Assembly (NCBI GenBank): GCA_038323615.1 | Contig: JBBQHC010000157.1 | Location: 1 to 6,166 of the forward strand | DNA: 6,166 nt | Origin: JBBKXP01 sp038323615 | GTDB lineage: Bacteria; Pseudomonadota; Alphaproteobacteria; Rhodobacterales; Rhodobacteraceae | Direction: 5' to 3' | Shown: one piece after another, positions 5,691-6,166 of the stretch | How positions within the stretch are numbered: the stretch's first letter is position 1 | Layout of the letters: each line of letters starts with the position of its first letter | Position numbers and translations under genes: made by a program | Notes under the pieces: model-generated | What the model was told of the DNA's origin: nothing | The model's database searches: none | Seen by the model: only the letters and a program-made list of their open reading frames with translations

Positions 5691-5695
5691 AGCCG

Positions 5696-6139
5696 ATGTC
5701 CAGTATCCTTTACGACCTTGCAAATGGGGTCAAGAAGCTCCAAAGAATCGATAAGAGGCTGAGCGAGGTTGATCTCCAAGAGGCAATCATTGAACAGCGT
5801 TTGCTTCTCATGGCCGCACAAGAACAAATATTGTTGTTGAAGCAAGAAAACAGCGAATTAAAAGAAACAATTGCGAAGCGCGATTCATTTGCGTCAAAAC
5901 TTGAAGGCTTAATTGAAATTGGTGGGTTTAAGTATGATTGTGAAGGCGGTAAGCCGTTTGGCCTACCGTATTGTCCAAAGTGTGAAGTTGACTTGGACGG
6001 CAAGCTGTTTCGGCTTAATCGAATGAACAGCTATTACTCGAAATGCCCGAAATGTAAGAATCAATTTAATGCTGGAAAGTCAGGACTTGTAAATGAAAGT
6101 CCACCAAGTATGAAAAGACGCAGGGTTAGTATAATTTAG
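5696..6139 (+). CDS. Hypothetical coiled-coil protein with four-cysteine zinc ribbon, probably acquired
   Basis: A 147-residue soluble protein with no signal peptide. Residues about 14-72 are a charged, Leu/Glu/Lys-rich helix with heptad-like spacing (coiled coil, likely oligomerising). Then comes a Cys-x2-Cys pair at 93/96 (YCPKCEVD), a linker DGKLFRLNRMN, and a second pair at 117/120 (KCPKCKNQF), together a zinc ribbon. The tail is basic (MKRRRVS, 139-145). This coiled-coil plus ribbon layout resembles a widespread group of uncharacterised, sometimes phage- or island-associated proteins; the specific function is unknown. Base composition is far from the neighbours (33% G+C at 5821-5880), with AT-ending codons such as AAA, GAA, TTG and AAT used freely, pointing to horizontal transfer. 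The start is ATG 5696 with GGAGAA before it. It could bind nucleic acid, but nothing in the sequence proves it. Confidence 0.8.
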   Translation: MSSILYDLANGVKKLQRIDKRLSEVDLQEAIIEQRLLLMAAQEQILLLKQENSELKETIAKRDSFASKLEGLIEIGGFKYDCEGGKPFGLPYCPKCEVDLDGKLFRLNRMNSYYSKCPKCKNQFNAGKSGLVNESPPSMKRRRVSII

Positions 6140-6166
6140 ACCTACCCTCAAACATCCAACTCCTCC
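6140..6166. other. Right-edge non-coding remnant
   Basis: The 27 bp after the zinc-ribbon stop codon contain no recognisable terminator or gene start before the window ends. Confidence 0.4.

Larger units (their letters stand above)
5456..5695. other. Gene-free divergent intergenic region and composition boundary
   Basis: These 240 bp separate the minus-strand metallopeptidase gene from the plus-strand zinc-ribbon gene. From left to right they hold a G-rich tract (5456-5492), two adjoining hairpins (5512-5591) and an AT-richer stretch (5592-5695) that should contain the promoter of the zinc-ribbon gene. Open frames crossing this stretch on both strands read as low-complexity Pro/Leu/Gly/Lys-rich peptides over the repeats and are judged non-coding. 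Confidence 0.6.

Noticed and set aside
5465..5845. Minus-strand open frame (126 codons) overlapping the start of the zinc-ribbon gene
   Set aside because: Its C-terminal part is a translation of the hairpins and G-rich tract (Gly/Lys/Pro repeats), and the rest is antisense to a gene with a good ribosome-binding site and conserved cysteines.

Overview
The window looks like a chromosomal segment of an alphaproteobacterium, most likely of the Rhodobacterales. It is very GC-rich over roughly the first 5.5 kb (for example 47 of 60 bases at 3241-3300). The proS - LolC/E-type permease - LolD order and the wording of the encoded proteins fit that group. The group assignment is inferred from protein style and gene order; no search was run.

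Left block (1-3611, plus strand): the 3' part of proS (prolyl-tRNA synthetase), then the inner-membrane permease (lolC/lolE type) and ATPase (lolD) of the lipoprotein-releasing transporter, then an oxidoreductase of the malate/L-lactate dehydrogenase type 2 (Ldh_2) family. The last three genes overlap end to start (8 and 11 bp) and are probably co-transcribed. The Ldh_2 protein has lost the N-terminal Ser-His-Gly...Arg signature of its family, which makes its reaction uncertain.

Middle block (3612-5455): a secreted DUF3047-type protein, then a small lipoprotein cytochrome c with a near-consensus FNR/FnrL-type box just upstream of it. Facing them on the minus strand is a lipoprotein with an HEMTH zinc-metallopeptidase motif. 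The cytochrome and metallopeptidase genes end on the same CTAG palindrome. All three products are predicted to be exported, and two carry lipoboxes, so they would be clients of the Lol/lipoprotein system in a broad sense. No direct functional link is shown.

Right block (5456-6166): a gene-free 240 bp stretch between divergent genes holds a G-rich tract and two directly abutting perfect inverted repeats. It is followed by an AT-rich gene (20 of 60 G+C at 5821-5880) for a 147-residue coiled-coil plus four-cysteine zinc-ribbon protein. The abrupt change in composition suggests the edge of horizontally acquired DNA. No rRNA, tRNA, CRISPR array, transposase or integrase was seen.

No clear, complete new system is visible. 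The best leads are the Ldh_2 subclade without its usual active-site signature, the FNR-box/cytochrome unit, and the repeat-bounded foreign gene at the right edge.
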